Part shown: piece by piece, positions 1-11,685 of the stretch | How positions within the stretch are numbered: position 1 is the stretch's first letter | How the letters are laid out: each line of letters starts with the position of its first letter | Origin: Streptomyces fildesensis | GTDB taxonomy: Bacteria; Actinomycetota; Actinomycetes; Streptomycetales; Streptomycetaceae | Direction: 5' to 3' | Length of the DNA stretch: 64,000 nucleotides | NCBI RefSeq assembly: GCF_016107395.1 | Contig: NZ_JAAIKO010000003.1 | Span: forward strand, 395,128-459,127 | Translations under genes and position numbers: made by a program | Notes under the pieces: model-generated | Database searches by the model: none | What the model saw: the letters and a program-made list of their open reading frames with translations, nothing else | What the model was told of the DNA's origin: nothing

Positions 1-270
1 CGCCTTCGGCTCCGGGGCGCGCAGCCGCTGGGTGCGCCGGGTGTCGTACGCGGTGCGGCGGGCCGGGTCGAGGAGTTCCTTGCGGGCCTCGGTGATCTGG
101 GCGACCCGGTCCTCGGCCTCGCGGCGCTTGTCCGCGCTGGGCGCGCGGCTGGCCTTGCCCGCCCAGGCGCGCTGCTGGACGTCGAGCTTCTTGCCGAGCT
201 CCTCGGCGCTGTCGGCGGGGTCGAGCTCGAACTCGGCGTAGTAGTCCCGGAATTCGCCGGTGCTGGTCAT
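1..270 (-). CDS. J-domain-like protein lacking HPD (partial, C-terminus beyond window)
   Basis: Ninety codons are visible from an ATG at 270 running off the window edge, so the C-terminus is missing. The N-terminal ~75 residues follow a J-domain pattern: a DYYAEFELDP-like helix I start and a helix III/IV end EARKELLDPARRTAYD. The HPD tripeptide that J proteins use to stimulate Hsp70 ATPase is absent; the loop reads RAWAGKASRAPS. A GGAG-type ribosome site lies upstream. The gene follows the Hsp70-like gene by 53 bp on the same strand, so the two are probably co-transcribed and may be partners. Without HPD it is either a J-like adaptor or binds Hsp70 in a non-canonical way. The partnership is inferred. 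Confidence 0.75.
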   Translation of the reverse strand, partial: MTSTGEFRDYYAEFELDPADSAEELGKKLDVQQRAWAGKASRAPSADKRREAEDRVAQITEARKELLDPARRTAYDTRRTQRLRAPEPKA

Positions 271-323
271 GGGGTTGAGACTCCGGTCAGAGGGCGGCGC
301 GAAGGATCAGGCGTGTGCGGAGT

Positions 324-1919
<1,596 letters not shown>

Positions 1920-2069
1920 AGCACTCTCCCCGTTGTCGGCCGTTCCACCGCACGGGACATGATGCCGTGTCACGTACAAGTGCCGCCAGGCCCTTGGGAG
2001 ATCGACGCGGGACGGGAGGTGCTGGTGGTGCTGCTGGGATCGGAGCGGACGGCCCTGGGGCGGGTGGGG

Positions 2070-2474
2070 TCAGGCGCTGCCCATCGCGCGGGTCAGCGCG
2101 ATCTCGATGACGACGCGGTCGGGGTTGAAGGCGGGCGTCCGCGCGTAGCGCTCGCCGTAGCGCCGGACGGCGTCGGCGATGCGTTCCGGATCGGTGCTGA
2201 CGGTCGCGACGCCCTCGAGGGTGGCCCAGCGGCCCTTGTCGACCTGGCAGGCGGCCACCCGGGCGCCGTCGGGTCCCGCGGCCAGGATGTTCGCGACCTT
2301 GCGGCTCGCCTTGTTGGTGATCACGCGGGCGAGGCCGGCCTCGGGGTCGTACGTCACGCCGACCGCGACGACATGCGGGCTGCCGTCGGGGCGTGGTGTC
2401 GTGAGGGTGCACAGGTGATATTCGCGCCAGAAGGACAGGTACGCGGATTCGGGGTTGCGTAGGTCTCGGGCCAT
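2070..2474 (-). CDS. PPOX-class (flavin/F420-dependent) split-barrel oxidoreductase
   Basis: This 134-residue protein has the split-barrel pattern of the pyridoxamine-phosphate-oxidase-like superfamily. It shows a TTPRPDGSPHVVAVGV strand pair near residue 30, ITNKASRKVANI near 67, and a GRWATLEGVATV strand near 100. Actinobacterial members of this size commonly bind F420 or FMN and reduce small substrates, but the cofactor cannot be settled from sequence alone. The ATG at 2474 is preferred; an in-frame upstream start adds only a few residues. It is divergent from clpB across a 75-bp gap holding the HAIR box, so its promoter may overlap that operator. Confidence 0.8.
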   Translation of the reverse strand: MARDLRNPESAYLSFWREYHLCTLTTPRPDGSPHVVAVGVTYDPEAGLARVITNKASRKVANILAAGPDGARVAACQVDKGRWATLEGVATVSTDPERIADAVRRYGERYARTPAFNPDRVVIEIALTRAMGSA

Positions 2475-2498
2475 GGGAATGCACGCTACCGTTCCAGG

Positions 2499-2519
2499 GT
2501 TGAGTGGCATAGACTCAAC
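2499..2519 (+). promoter_or_regulatory. HAIR-type inverted repeat (HspR operator) at the clpB promoter
   Basis: TTGAGT at 2500-2505 and ACTCAA at 2513-2518 are perfect inverted copies separated by 7 nt. This matches the HspR-associated inverted repeat CTTGAGT-N7-ACTCAAG except for the outermost base on each side. It lies about 30 bp upstream of the clpB start, where HspR represses clpB in Streptomyces. Confidence 0.88.
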
Positions 2520-2549
2520 TTGAATGAGTGATCCGACAGGAGATTGCAG

Positions 2550-5159
<2,610 letters not shown>

Positions 5160-5167
5160 GCAGGCTG

Positions 5168-5191
5168 CCCCCGGCGTGGATCCGCCGGGGG
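5168..5191 (+). terminator. Hairpin terminator after clpB
   Basis: CCCCCGGCG (5168-5176) pairs perfectly with CGCCGGGGG (5183-5191) across a 6-nt loop, starting 9 nt after the clpB stop. There is no U tract, as is usual in this genus. Confidence 0.7.
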
Positions 5192-5251
5192 TTGCCAGAC
5201 CCCTCGGCGCATGGGGGAGGATGGAAGGAATCCGTACGAAGGGAACTCACG

Positions 5252-5803
5252 GTGAGCATCGATCCGTCCTCGATTCCTAATTTCGGGGGCCAGCCGGACC
5301 CCGAGCAGAACGGCCCCGCCGCCAGCGCGGTCATCCCCGACCAGGACCTGGTCAAGCAGCTGCTCGAACAGATGGAGCTGAAGTTCGTCGTCGACGACGA
5401 GGGTGACCTCGCGGCGCCGTGGGAGGAATTCCGCGCGTACTTCATGTTCCGCGGCGAGGAGGACCAGCAGATCTTCGCGGTCCGGACCTTCTACGACCGG
5501 CCGTACACCGTCGATGACAAGCCCCAGCTGCACGAGGTCATCGACGACTGGAACCGCCGCACCCTGTGGCCGAAGGTCTACACGCACACGCACGACGACG
5601 GCTCCGTCCGTCTGATCGGCGAGGCGCAGATGCTGATCGGCCTGGGCGTCAACCTGGAGCACTTCGTCTCCAGCACGGTCAGCTGGGTACGCGCCTCGAT
5701 CGAGTTCGACAAGTGGGTCGTGGAGACCCTCGGACTCGAGAAGGACGTGGACGCCGACGGCGGCGCCAAGGGCGACGAAGGCACCAACGGCGACGACGCC
5801 TGA
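5252..5803 (+). CDS. YbjN-domain (type III secretion chaperone-like fold) protein
   Basis: A 183-residue cytosolic protein matching the YbjN-domain family (PF10722). Features include a VKQLLEQMELKF helix near residue 32, AAPWEEFRAYFMF near 52, and an alpha/beta core with RTLWPKVYTHT near 105. The C-terminus is a Gly/Asp/Lys-rich tail. The fold is related to secretion chaperones, but no molecular role is established in actinomycetes. The start is the GTG at 5252, with GAAGGGA 7-9 nt upstream. An in-frame ATG 20 codons earlier has no ribosome site. It stands alone after the clpB terminator. Confidence 0.85.
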   Translation: MSIDPSSIPNFGGQPDPEQNGPAASAVIPDQDLVKQLLEQMELKFVVDDEGDLAAPWEEFRAYFMFRGEEDQQIFAVRTFYDRPYTVDDKPQLHEVIDDWNRRTLWPKVYTHTHDDGSVRLIGEAQMLIGLGVNLEHFVSSTVSWVRASIEFDKWVVETLGLEKDVDADGGAKGDEGTNGDDA

Positions 5804-5811
5804 CGCAGCCC

Positions 5812-5839
5812 GGATCTTGGATCTTGGATTGTGGATCTT
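5812..5839. repeat. Period-7 tandem repeat (GGATCTT, four units)
   Basis: Four 7-nt units (GGATCTT, GGATCTT, GGATTGT, GGATCTT) lie between the convergent YbjN and mannosyltransferase genes. The stretch is unusually AT-rich for this chromosome. Confidence 0.8.
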
Positions 5840-5871
5840 GGGTTGAACCACGCCGGATCGGAAACGCCGGA

Positions 5872-7086
5872 TCAGACCGGCGCGGAGACGACCGTCAGCA
5901 GGTACGTCCCGTAGAAGAACGAGAGCCCGGCCAATGCGGCCACCGCTACGGCGGCGGTGCGCGGCCGGGCTTTCGCCAGTGCCAGGGCGGCCGGGACCAG
6001 CAGCGGGAAGGCCGGCAGCAGGAAGCGCGGCTTGGATCCGAAGTAGTGCGAGCCGCCCAGCGCGATGAGCACCAGCACCCCCGCGTAGACCGCCAGCGGC
6101 AGCGGGATCCGCTCCAGCAGCGCCAGCGCGAGCAGCACCAGCGCGGCGGCGGTGATCGCGACGACCATGTAGCTCATGAGCTGCTCGCGGTCGAGGATCA
6201 GATGCCGGACGTACTCCACGGAATTTCGGCCGAAATCGAACTCCGAGCCCCAGCGGCGCTGCACGTCGAAGTACCCCAGCGGCCGGCCCGTCTGCCGGCC
6301 CACCCAGCCGACGTACCCGCACCAGCCCAGCGGCGCGATCAGCACGGCCGCCCAGGCCGCCCGGTCCTGCGGCAGCCCCTCCCGGCGGCGGCGCCAGGCA
6401 TCGGCGGCGACGGTGACGGCGACGGCGGCCACCACCGCGACGCCGTTCGGGCGGGCCAGCCCGGCGAGCAGCGCCAGCACCCCCGCGGCGAGCCAGCGCC
6501 GGGTGAGCAGCGCGTAGAGCGCCCAGGCGGCGCAGGCGGTCAGCAGCGGCTCGGTGTACGCCATCGTCAGCACGACGGAGTGCGGCAGCAGCCCCCACAG
6601 CAGCACCAGGGCGATCCCGGCCCGCCGGCCGTACAGCCGCTCGCCGATCGCGTGGATCCCCCAGGCGGCCAGGGCGGCCGCGCCCCAGGAGATCAGCAGG
6701 GCGGTGTTGACCGGGCCGATGGGCAGGACGGCGGAGACGGCCCTGATCAGCGCCGGGTAGAGCGGGAAGAACGCCAGATCGCTGAAGCTCATGCCCTGCG
6801 TGACGGCGGACGGGAAGAACGTCCCGTAGCCCCATTCGGCGATCCGCTCGTACCAGCGCGCGTCCCAGCTCTGCCCGAACAGACTGCGCGGATGCAGTCC
6901 GGCGTGCACCGCCCACGCCGTCACCAGCACGGCGCCGGCCAGCCGGGTGGCGGCGAAGAGGACCAGGGCGGGGGCGGCCCGGCGCAGGGAGCCGCGCCAG
7001 GCGGGGGAGCGGCCGGGCTGCGCGTCGGGTGCGGGGTGCGACCCGGTGGTTCGGGGGCTGGACGAGACCGGCTCGGCCGTGTGCAC
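5872..7086 (-). CDS. PIG-V-like GT-C mannosyltransferase, integral membrane
   Basis: A 404-residue polytopic protein with roughly ten hydrophobic segments. The loop after the first helix reads SWDARWYERIAEWGY, followed by AFFPLYPALIR. The acidic DARWY loop and FFPLYP motif are typical of PIG-V-like GT-C glycosyltransferases, which use polyprenyl-phosphate mannose on the outer face of the membrane. Substrate and acceptor are unknown. A long in-frame upstream extension to 7290 exists, but the GTG at 7086 is preceded by AAGGAG at 7 nt, so I use it. It converges on the YbjN gene and is divergent from the GAF-ANTAR pair. Confidence 0.82.
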   Translation of the reverse strand: MHTAEPVSSSPRTTGSHPAPDAQPGRSPAWRGSLRRAAPALVLFAATRLAGAVLVTAWAVHAGLHPRSLFGQSWDARWYERIAEWGYGTFFPSAVTQGMSFSDLAFFPLYPALIRAVSAVLPIGPVNTALLISWGAAALAAWGIHAIGERLYGRRAGIALVLLWGLLPHSVVLTMAYTEPLLTACAAWALYALLTRRWLAAGVLALLAGLARPNGVAVVAAVAVTVAADAWRRRREGLPQDRAAWAAVLIAPLGWCGYVGWVGRQTGRPLGYFDVQRRWGSEFDFGRNSVEYVRHLILDREQLMSYMVVAITAAALVLLALALLERIPLPLAVYAGVLVLIALGGSHYFGSKPRFLLPAFPLLVPAALALAKARPRTAAVAVAALAGLSFFYGTYLLTVVSAPV

Positions 7087-7354
7087 CGTACCGCTCCTTC
7101 CGTGCCCGGTCGGGGCGCCGTCGGGTCCGCCCGGCTCCGCTCGGAGCGGCGGGAATGACGGTACGACTATGCGGTGATCGTCCTGAGGAATGTGCTCCCG
7201 GGCGCACGCCGAGTCGCATTCCACCCACTTGGCGGACGCCCTTGCCCGGCGCGGGGGGCCGGGGCATTCTGGATTCGGACGGTGTCGCAATCAGGCGCCG
7301 GGAAAACATCGTTGGGCGCGGTAGCAGGGCAGCGGCTCGTCGCGGGAAGCTCGG

Positions 7355-8131
7355 ATGGTGGATTCCCAAGTCGCTGAACTGATCCGGGTCCTGGTCCTGA
7401 GTGGTGGTCAGGGACCGCCGCGTGACTGGACCAGGCTCTGCGCCGAGGTGCTCGGGGTCGACGGGATCGCGATCTCGGTGGCCTCGGACGGCACGGAACT
7501 GCTGTGGTTCAGCGACGAGCGGAGCGCGCGGCTGGACGATCTGCAGTTCACGCTCGGCGAGGGCCCCAGTGTGGAGGCCGCCCGTGACGGGTCGCTGAAC
7601 CTGGAGTCCAATCTGGAGCGCGCGTTCGGGGAGCGCTGGCCCGCCTTCGTCCCCGCCGCGGTCGACTCCGGAGTGCTCGCGGTCTTCGCCTTCCCGCTAC
7701 GGCTCGGTGCGATCTGCTGCGGCGGGATGACCGGCCACCGGCGGCGGCCGGGACCGCTGGGCGAGCGGGCCGTCGCGGACGCGCTGACCATCGCCGACGC
7801 CATGGCCGTCTACCTGCTGGCGCTGGGGCCGCGCGATACGGGCCCCGCCCCTCTCGCCGCCGGGACGGGGCACCCGGGCGGCAGTGGGGGCGGGACCGGC
7901 AGGACCACCGGCGGCGGCTTCGGGAGCGGGTTCCTGACCGGGTTCGGGGACCTGCACCGGGCGGAGGTGCACCAGGCGGCCGGGATCAGCAGCGTCCGGC
8001 TGGACGTGCCGCTGCCGGATGCCCTGGTGCGGCTGCGCGCCCACGCGTACGCGTCGGACCGCCCCATCCTCGATGTCGCCCGGGACATCATCGGCAACCG
8101 CCTGCAGCTGCCGCGCGATCCCGCATCGTGA
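7355..8131 (+). CDS. GAF-ANTAR regulator, first of an adjacent pair
   Basis: A 258-residue protein with an N-terminal GAF-like sensor region (about 20-150), including LGEGPSVEAARDG and FAFPLRLGAICCGGM. A Gly-rich linker (about 160-200) leads to a C-terminal ANTAR-type helical segment HRAEVHQAAGISSVRLDVPL. ANTAR domains bind dual-hexaloop RNA hairpins and act as antiterminators; GAF domains sense small ligands. The ANTAR core is short and diverges from the usual AKGxL pattern that the neighbour keeps (EQAKGVLAARW), so RNA binding is uncertain. GGGAAG precedes the ATG. The next gene encodes a second protein of the same architecture. Confidence 0.8.
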   Translation: MVDSQVAELIRVLVLSGGQGPPRDWTRLCAEVLGVDGIAISVASDGTELLWFSDERSARLDDLQFTLGEGPSVEAARDGSLNLESNLERAFGERWPAFVPAAVDSGVLAVFAFPLRLGAICCGGMTGHRRRPGPLGERAVADALTIADAMAVYLLALGPRDTGPAPLAAGTGHPGGSGGGTGRTTGGGFGSGFLTGFGDLHRAEVHQAAGISSVRLDVPLPDALVRLRAHAYASDRPILDVARDIIGNRLQLPRDPAS

Positions 8132-8230
8132 AGGACCGGGCGGGAAGGCGGCGGCGGGACGGGGCGGGACAGGGCGGGGCGCGGCGGAGCGGGATGAGGT
8201 GGGGGCGCGACGGAGCGGGACGGGACGGCG
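8132..8230. repeat. G-tract-rich degenerate repeat between the GAF-ANTAR genes
   Basis: The intergenic strand carries many runs of three or more G in short degenerate units such as GGGACGGGGCGGGAC and GCGGAGCGGGA. Four-tract clusters here could form G-quadruplexes on the coding strand. The 148-bp gap holds no ORF of its own. Confidence 0.6.
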
Positions 8231-8278
8231 CACGGCACGGCTTCGGAACCACGTTCGGCGGCAGAAAGGCAGGCGATC

Positions 8279-8995
8279 ATGGATCGCGAACAACGGCTGG
8301 CCGACACCTTCGTCGAGTTGGCGGACACGCTGATCGACGACTTCGACATCATCGAGTTCCTCCATCAGCTGTCCACCCGGTGCCTGGAGCTCCTGGAGGT
8401 GTCGGCCGCCGCGATCATGCTCGCGCTGCCCGGCGCCGATCTGCACCCGGCCGCCGCCTCCGACGACCGCGCCGAGCTCTCCGACCTGCTGGCGCTGAAC
8501 CAGCGCGAGGGCCCCGCGCTGGACTGCTACCGCACCGGATCACCGGTCGGGCCGTTCGACGTCGCCCGTTCGACGCCGCAGTGGCCGGACTTCGCCGGCC
8601 AGGCCCGCCGCGCCGGATACGGCGTGGTCTGCGCTCTGCCCATGCGGCTGCGGCGCGAGGTGATCGGCTCGCTGCTCCTGCTGCGCGCCGGCGCGACCCC
8701 GCTGAGCAGTGCCGACGTCCGGCTGGCGCAGGCACTGGCCGACGCCGCCACGATCGGCATCCTGCACCAGCAGACGCTGCGCCGGCACGCCGACCTCAGC
8801 GCCCAGCTGCACACCGCGCTGCACAGCCGGATAGCGATCGAACAGGCCAAGGGCGTACTGGCCGCCCGCTGGGGGACCACCGTGGACGAGGCCTTCAGCG
8901 CGATGCGCCGCCATGCCCGCACCCAGCGCCGGCTGCTCAGCGATGTCGCGCACGACATCGTCAACGGCGGATTCCAGCCGGACCGCGTCGAGTAG
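8279..8995 (+). CDS. GAF-ANTAR RNA-binding antiterminator
   Basis: This 238-residue protein has a GAF domain (about 20-160) with LNQREGPALDCYRTG and VVCALPMRLRREVIGSLLLL, both characteristic. The C-terminal ANTAR domain (about 175-232) carries SRIAIEQAKGVLAARW followed by the second helix pair AFSAMRRHARTQRRLL. Known family members read a signal through GAF and bind RNA hairpins to prevent termination. No two-hexaloop target was picked out by eye nearby. The ATG at 8279 follows GGCAGAAAGGCAG. The gene lies 147 bp after its paralogue, separated by G-rich repeats, and may be co-transcribed. Confidence 0.9.
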   Translation: MDREQRLADTFVELADTLIDDFDIIEFLHQLSTRCLELLEVSAAAIMLALPGADLHPAAASDDRAELSDLLALNQREGPALDCYRTGSPVGPFDVARSTPQWPDFAGQARRAGYGVVCALPMRLRREVIGSLLLLRAGATPLSSADVRLAQALADAATIGILHQQTLRRHADLSAQLHTALHSRIAIEQAKGVLAARWGTTVDEAFSAMRRHARTQRRLLSDVAHDIVNGGFQPDRVE

Positions 8996-9122
8996 CCCCC
9001 ACCGCACACCGTCTCCCCTCACCCCGTCTCCCCCTGACACCGTCCCCCGCCGCATATCGTGAGCCTCCTGTGGTGGGCCCAGGGAAGTGGCTCGGGACGT
9101 GGCTCAGGGAAGTGGGGAACGC

Positions 9123-10289
9123 ATGGGTGAGTGGAGTCCGGCCGCGCGGGTGCGGGGCGTCGGAACGTCGATCTTCACCGAGATGACGGAGCTGGCCAGA
9201 AGGACCGGGGCCGTCAATCTGGGGCAGGGAGTGCCGGAGCTGGCCAGCCCCGCGACGCTGCTCAAGGACGTGGCCGAGGCCGTGCTCGCGGGCAACAACC
9301 AGTACCCGCCCGCCACCGGCTTCCCGGCGCTCCGCACCGCCGTCGCCGAACACCAGCTGCGGCGCTACGGGCTCGACTACCGGCCGGACGGCGAGGTGCT
9401 GATCACCACCGGCGCCACCGAGGCCATCGCGGCGGCGCTGCTCGCGTTCTGCGACCCCGGCGACGAGGTCCTGGCCTTCGACCCCTGCTACGACGCCTAT
9501 CCCGCCGCCGCCCGGCTCAGCGGTGCCACGCTGGTCGGCGTCCCGCTGGAGGCCGACGGCGACGGCTTCGTGATGAACGCCGACGCGCTGCGCGCCGCCG
9601 TGACGCCCAGAACCCGCGTCCTGGTGCTCAACACCCCGCACAACCCGATGGGGAAGGTGTTCACGGCCGCGGAACTGGACGCGATCGCCGACGTCTGCCG
9701 GGAACACTCGCTCATCGTGGTGACCGACGAGGTGTACGAGCACCTGGTCTACGACGAGACCCCGCACCGGACGATCGCGGCGCTGCCCGGCATGCGGGAG
9801 CGGACGCTGATCATCTCCTCGGCGGGCAAGACCTTCAACGTCACCGGCTGGAAGATCGGCTGGATCTGCGGACCCGCGCCGCTCGTCGCCGCCGCCGGCT
9901 CCGTCAAGCAGTTCCTCACCTACGCCTCCGGCACCCCGTACCAGGAGGCGCTGGCCCGGATGCTCGGTTCCGTCGAGGAGTGGGCGGCGGAACTGCGCGG
10001 CACCCTGCGCACCAACCGTGATCTGCTGAGCGACGGCCTCAAGCAGGCCGGGCTGCGCCCGTACCGCGCGGAGGCCGGGTACTTCCTGCAGGCGGACGTA
10101 CGGCCCTGGGGCTATACGGACGGCGTCACGTTCTGCCGGGAACTGCCGGAGCGGGCAGGCGTCGTCGCCATTCCGACGTCTGCCTTCTACCAGGGGCAGG
10201 ACGCCCCTTCCTGGCTGGTCCGATTTTCCTTCTGCAAGCGCGAGGAATCGGTACGCACCGCCGTCGACCAGCTGGTGCGGGCGCGCTGA
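9123..10289 (+). CDS. PLP-dependent class I/II aminotransferase
   Basis: A 388-residue fold-type I aminotransferase. Recognisable elements are GQGVPELASP near the N-terminus, the TPHNPMGKVF motif, the TDEVYEHLVY aspartate loop, and SSAGKTFNVTGWKIGW with the probable PLP lysine at about 236. The pattern is closest to kynurenine/methionine-type (KAT-like, YbdL) enzymes, but substrate cannot be fixed. A kynurenine operon 8.4 kb downstream makes a kynurenine aminotransferase role possible, but this is inference only. The ATG at 9123 has GGGGAA upstream; an in-frame GTG 12 codons earlier is less well placed. Confidence 0.9.
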   Translation: MGEWSPAARVRGVGTSIFTEMTELARRTGAVNLGQGVPELASPATLLKDVAEAVLAGNNQYPPATGFPALRTAVAEHQLRRYGLDYRPDGEVLITTGATEAIAAALLAFCDPGDEVLAFDPCYDAYPAAARLSGATLVGVPLEADGDGFVMNADALRAAVTPRTRVLVLNTPHNPMGKVFTAAELDAIADVCREHSLIVVTDEVYEHLVYDETPHRTIAALPGMRERTLIISSAGKTFNVTGWKIGWICGPAPLVAAAGSVKQFLTYASGTPYQEALARMLGSVEEWAAELRGTLRTNRDLLSDGLKQAGLRPYRAEAGYFLQADVRPWGYTDGVTFCRELPERAGVVAIPTSAFYQGQDAPSWLVRFSFCKREESVRTAVDQLVRAR

Positions 10290-10399
10290 GAAGTTTTCGA
10301 ACCTCTGGACTTCCTCAACTCTGCTTTCGATCCGATTCGGCGGGGGCATCACCGTCGCACGAACAACATCACAGCTCAGGAAGACGGGGGGCGGGGAAG

Positions 10400-10723
10400 A
10401 TGCGTGCATTCCTCATTGGTCTGGTCGCCGTAGTGGTCATCATCGCCATAGCGATGCAACTGCAGCGCCGGAGCCGATCGGTGAACCTGCGCAAGGGACG
10501 GGGCCGCGGACGGGGCCGGGCGGGCGCGGACGGCGCGAGCGCCACGGCGGGAGGCGGCAGCTGGTGGGCCTTCGGCGGCTCGGACGGGGGCGGCTCCGGG
10601 GGCGGCGGCCACCACGGCGGGGGCGGTCACCACTCCTGCGGCGGCGGGCATTCCTGTGGCGGCGGTTCGTCGTGTGGCGGGGGTTCGTCCTGTGGAGGAG
10701 GCGGCGGCTGCGGTAGCAGCTGA
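10400..10723 (+). CDS. Membrane-anchored Gly/Cys/His-rich small protein
   Basis: A 107-residue protein. Residues 2-19 form one hydrophobic helix (AFLIGLVAVVVIIAIAM), followed by a basic patch with RGRGRGR. The C-terminal ~45 residues are almost only Gly, His, Ser and Cys, in repeats such as GGGHHSCGGGHSCGGG and SSCGGGSSCGGGGGCG. Six Cys and five His in this tail suggest metal binding or disulfide clustering. Similar Gly/Cys tails end the TIGR04222 membrane proteins, as I recall, but that domain is absent. GGGGAAG precedes the ATG. No function is assigned. It stands alone after the aminotransferase. Confidence 0.75.
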   Translation: MRAFLIGLVAVVVIIAIAMQLQRRSRSVNLRKGRGRGRGRAGADGASATAGGGSWWAFGGSDGGGSGGGGHHGGGGHHSCGGGHSCGGGSSCGGGSSCGGGGGCGSS

Positions 10724-10954
10724 TCCGTGGAATTGCATGTGGCCCATGCCCATTCGCATATGCGCCCGGTGGAACTGTCACCCGCCGGGCGCAGTTTTGG
10801 TGAACACCTGAACCGATACGCGCTCCTGGGGATGTAAAGAGCGCGAAGATGGGTAAAAAGGCTGAAGGCACCCCGCGTTTCATGATTCCGTATCTACCGG
10901 ACCCCACGTGGGCACGAGCCGACGTACGTTCCCGCCAGATCCACCACCTGGTGC

Positions 10955-10995
10955 GGGTCGGCCCATCATCCACTGCGTGCTTGCGGAGCCGACCC
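10955..10995 (+). promoter_or_regulatory. Inverted repeat abutting the DUF2617 start codon
   Basis: GGGTCGGC (10955-10962) and GCCGACCC (10988-10995) are perfect inverted copies, and the second arm ends at the base before the ATG. The weak GGAG ribosome site lies at the edge of the loop. This could control translation. Confidence 0.4.
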
Positions 10996-11517
10996 ATGCT
11001 CACCACTCTCCAGACCGCTTACACCGATACCCGTGCCGGAGACCTGGCCTGGTGCCTGGGCAGGGAAGCGCTCCCCGCGCTCGCCGTGCTCGACCTCCAG
11101 CTCAGCGGCGCGGACCAGCCCCCCGTGCAGGTGCAGATGCGCCTGCTCGGCGCCTCCCACCAGGTACTCATCGAATCCGAGGGCGGCGGTTGTTCGGAAA
11201 CCGTCGCCTGCATCCCGGGAAGTCAGACTCCGCTCCCTTTTGGCGTCGCCAAACGGATCGGCATATGGGACTACGAATTCGCGGCACGCGTCGAGACGTT
11301 GTCGCGCGGCTCCTTCGCGGGCCGGGCGCAGGAACTGCTCGCACTGGTCGCGGATCATCCGCACGGTCTCGCGGGAACGTTTCCCGGGGATCCGCACGCG
11401 TTCACCGCGATGCTCGTCCAGCACAGCGAGGGCAGCGTCCGCTGGCGCACCTGGCACGCCTATCCCCAGGAAGGGCGGTTGGTGGCGACGAGGTCGCGCG
11501 TCAGTGCCCTTCCGTAG
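10996..11517 (+). CDS. DUF2617 family protein
   Basis: A 173-residue protein matching DUF2617, with LQTAYTDTRAGDLAWCLG near the N-terminus, LGASHQVLIE near 55, and a C-terminal RWRTWHAYPQEGRLVATRS. The family is restricted to actinobacteria and has no known activity. In Streptomyces it is commonly found beside spermidine synthase, as here. The ATG at 10996 is chosen over an in-frame ATG 49 codons upstream because the family begins at this point. The upstream part of the gap (10724-10954) has no convincing gene. Confidence 0.83.
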   Translation: MLTTLQTAYTDTRAGDLAWCLGREALPALAVLDLQLSGADQPPVQVQMRLLGASHQVLIESEGGGCSETVACIPGSQTPLPFGVAKRIGIWDYEFAARVETLSRGSFAGRAQELLALVADHPHGLAGTFPGDPHAFTAMLVQHSEGSVRWRTWHAYPQEGRLVATRSRVSALP

Positions 11518-11685
11518 CCGTACGGCGGGCGGGCCGCGGGTGGAGTGCGCTTCGGTGCCGGCGCTCGGAGCGCACTTTTGCGAGCCGTGGTGGTACTCAT
11601 CGCGCCCTCAAGTGACGTCAAGTGCCCTCAAAATGCACCCCTGTGGGTGACAAATGCGACCGCAAGCCTGACATAGCGTTCATTC

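Noticed and set aside
5566..7158. 530-codon ORF overlapping the YbjN and mannosyltransferase genes
   Set aside because: Arg/Gln/Gly-rich out-of-frame reading; the minus-strand frame has clear membrane helices and motifs.
10903..10916. CCCACGTGGG as a possible second parS-like site
   Set aside because: Flanks do not match the parS arms beyond the CACGTG core.
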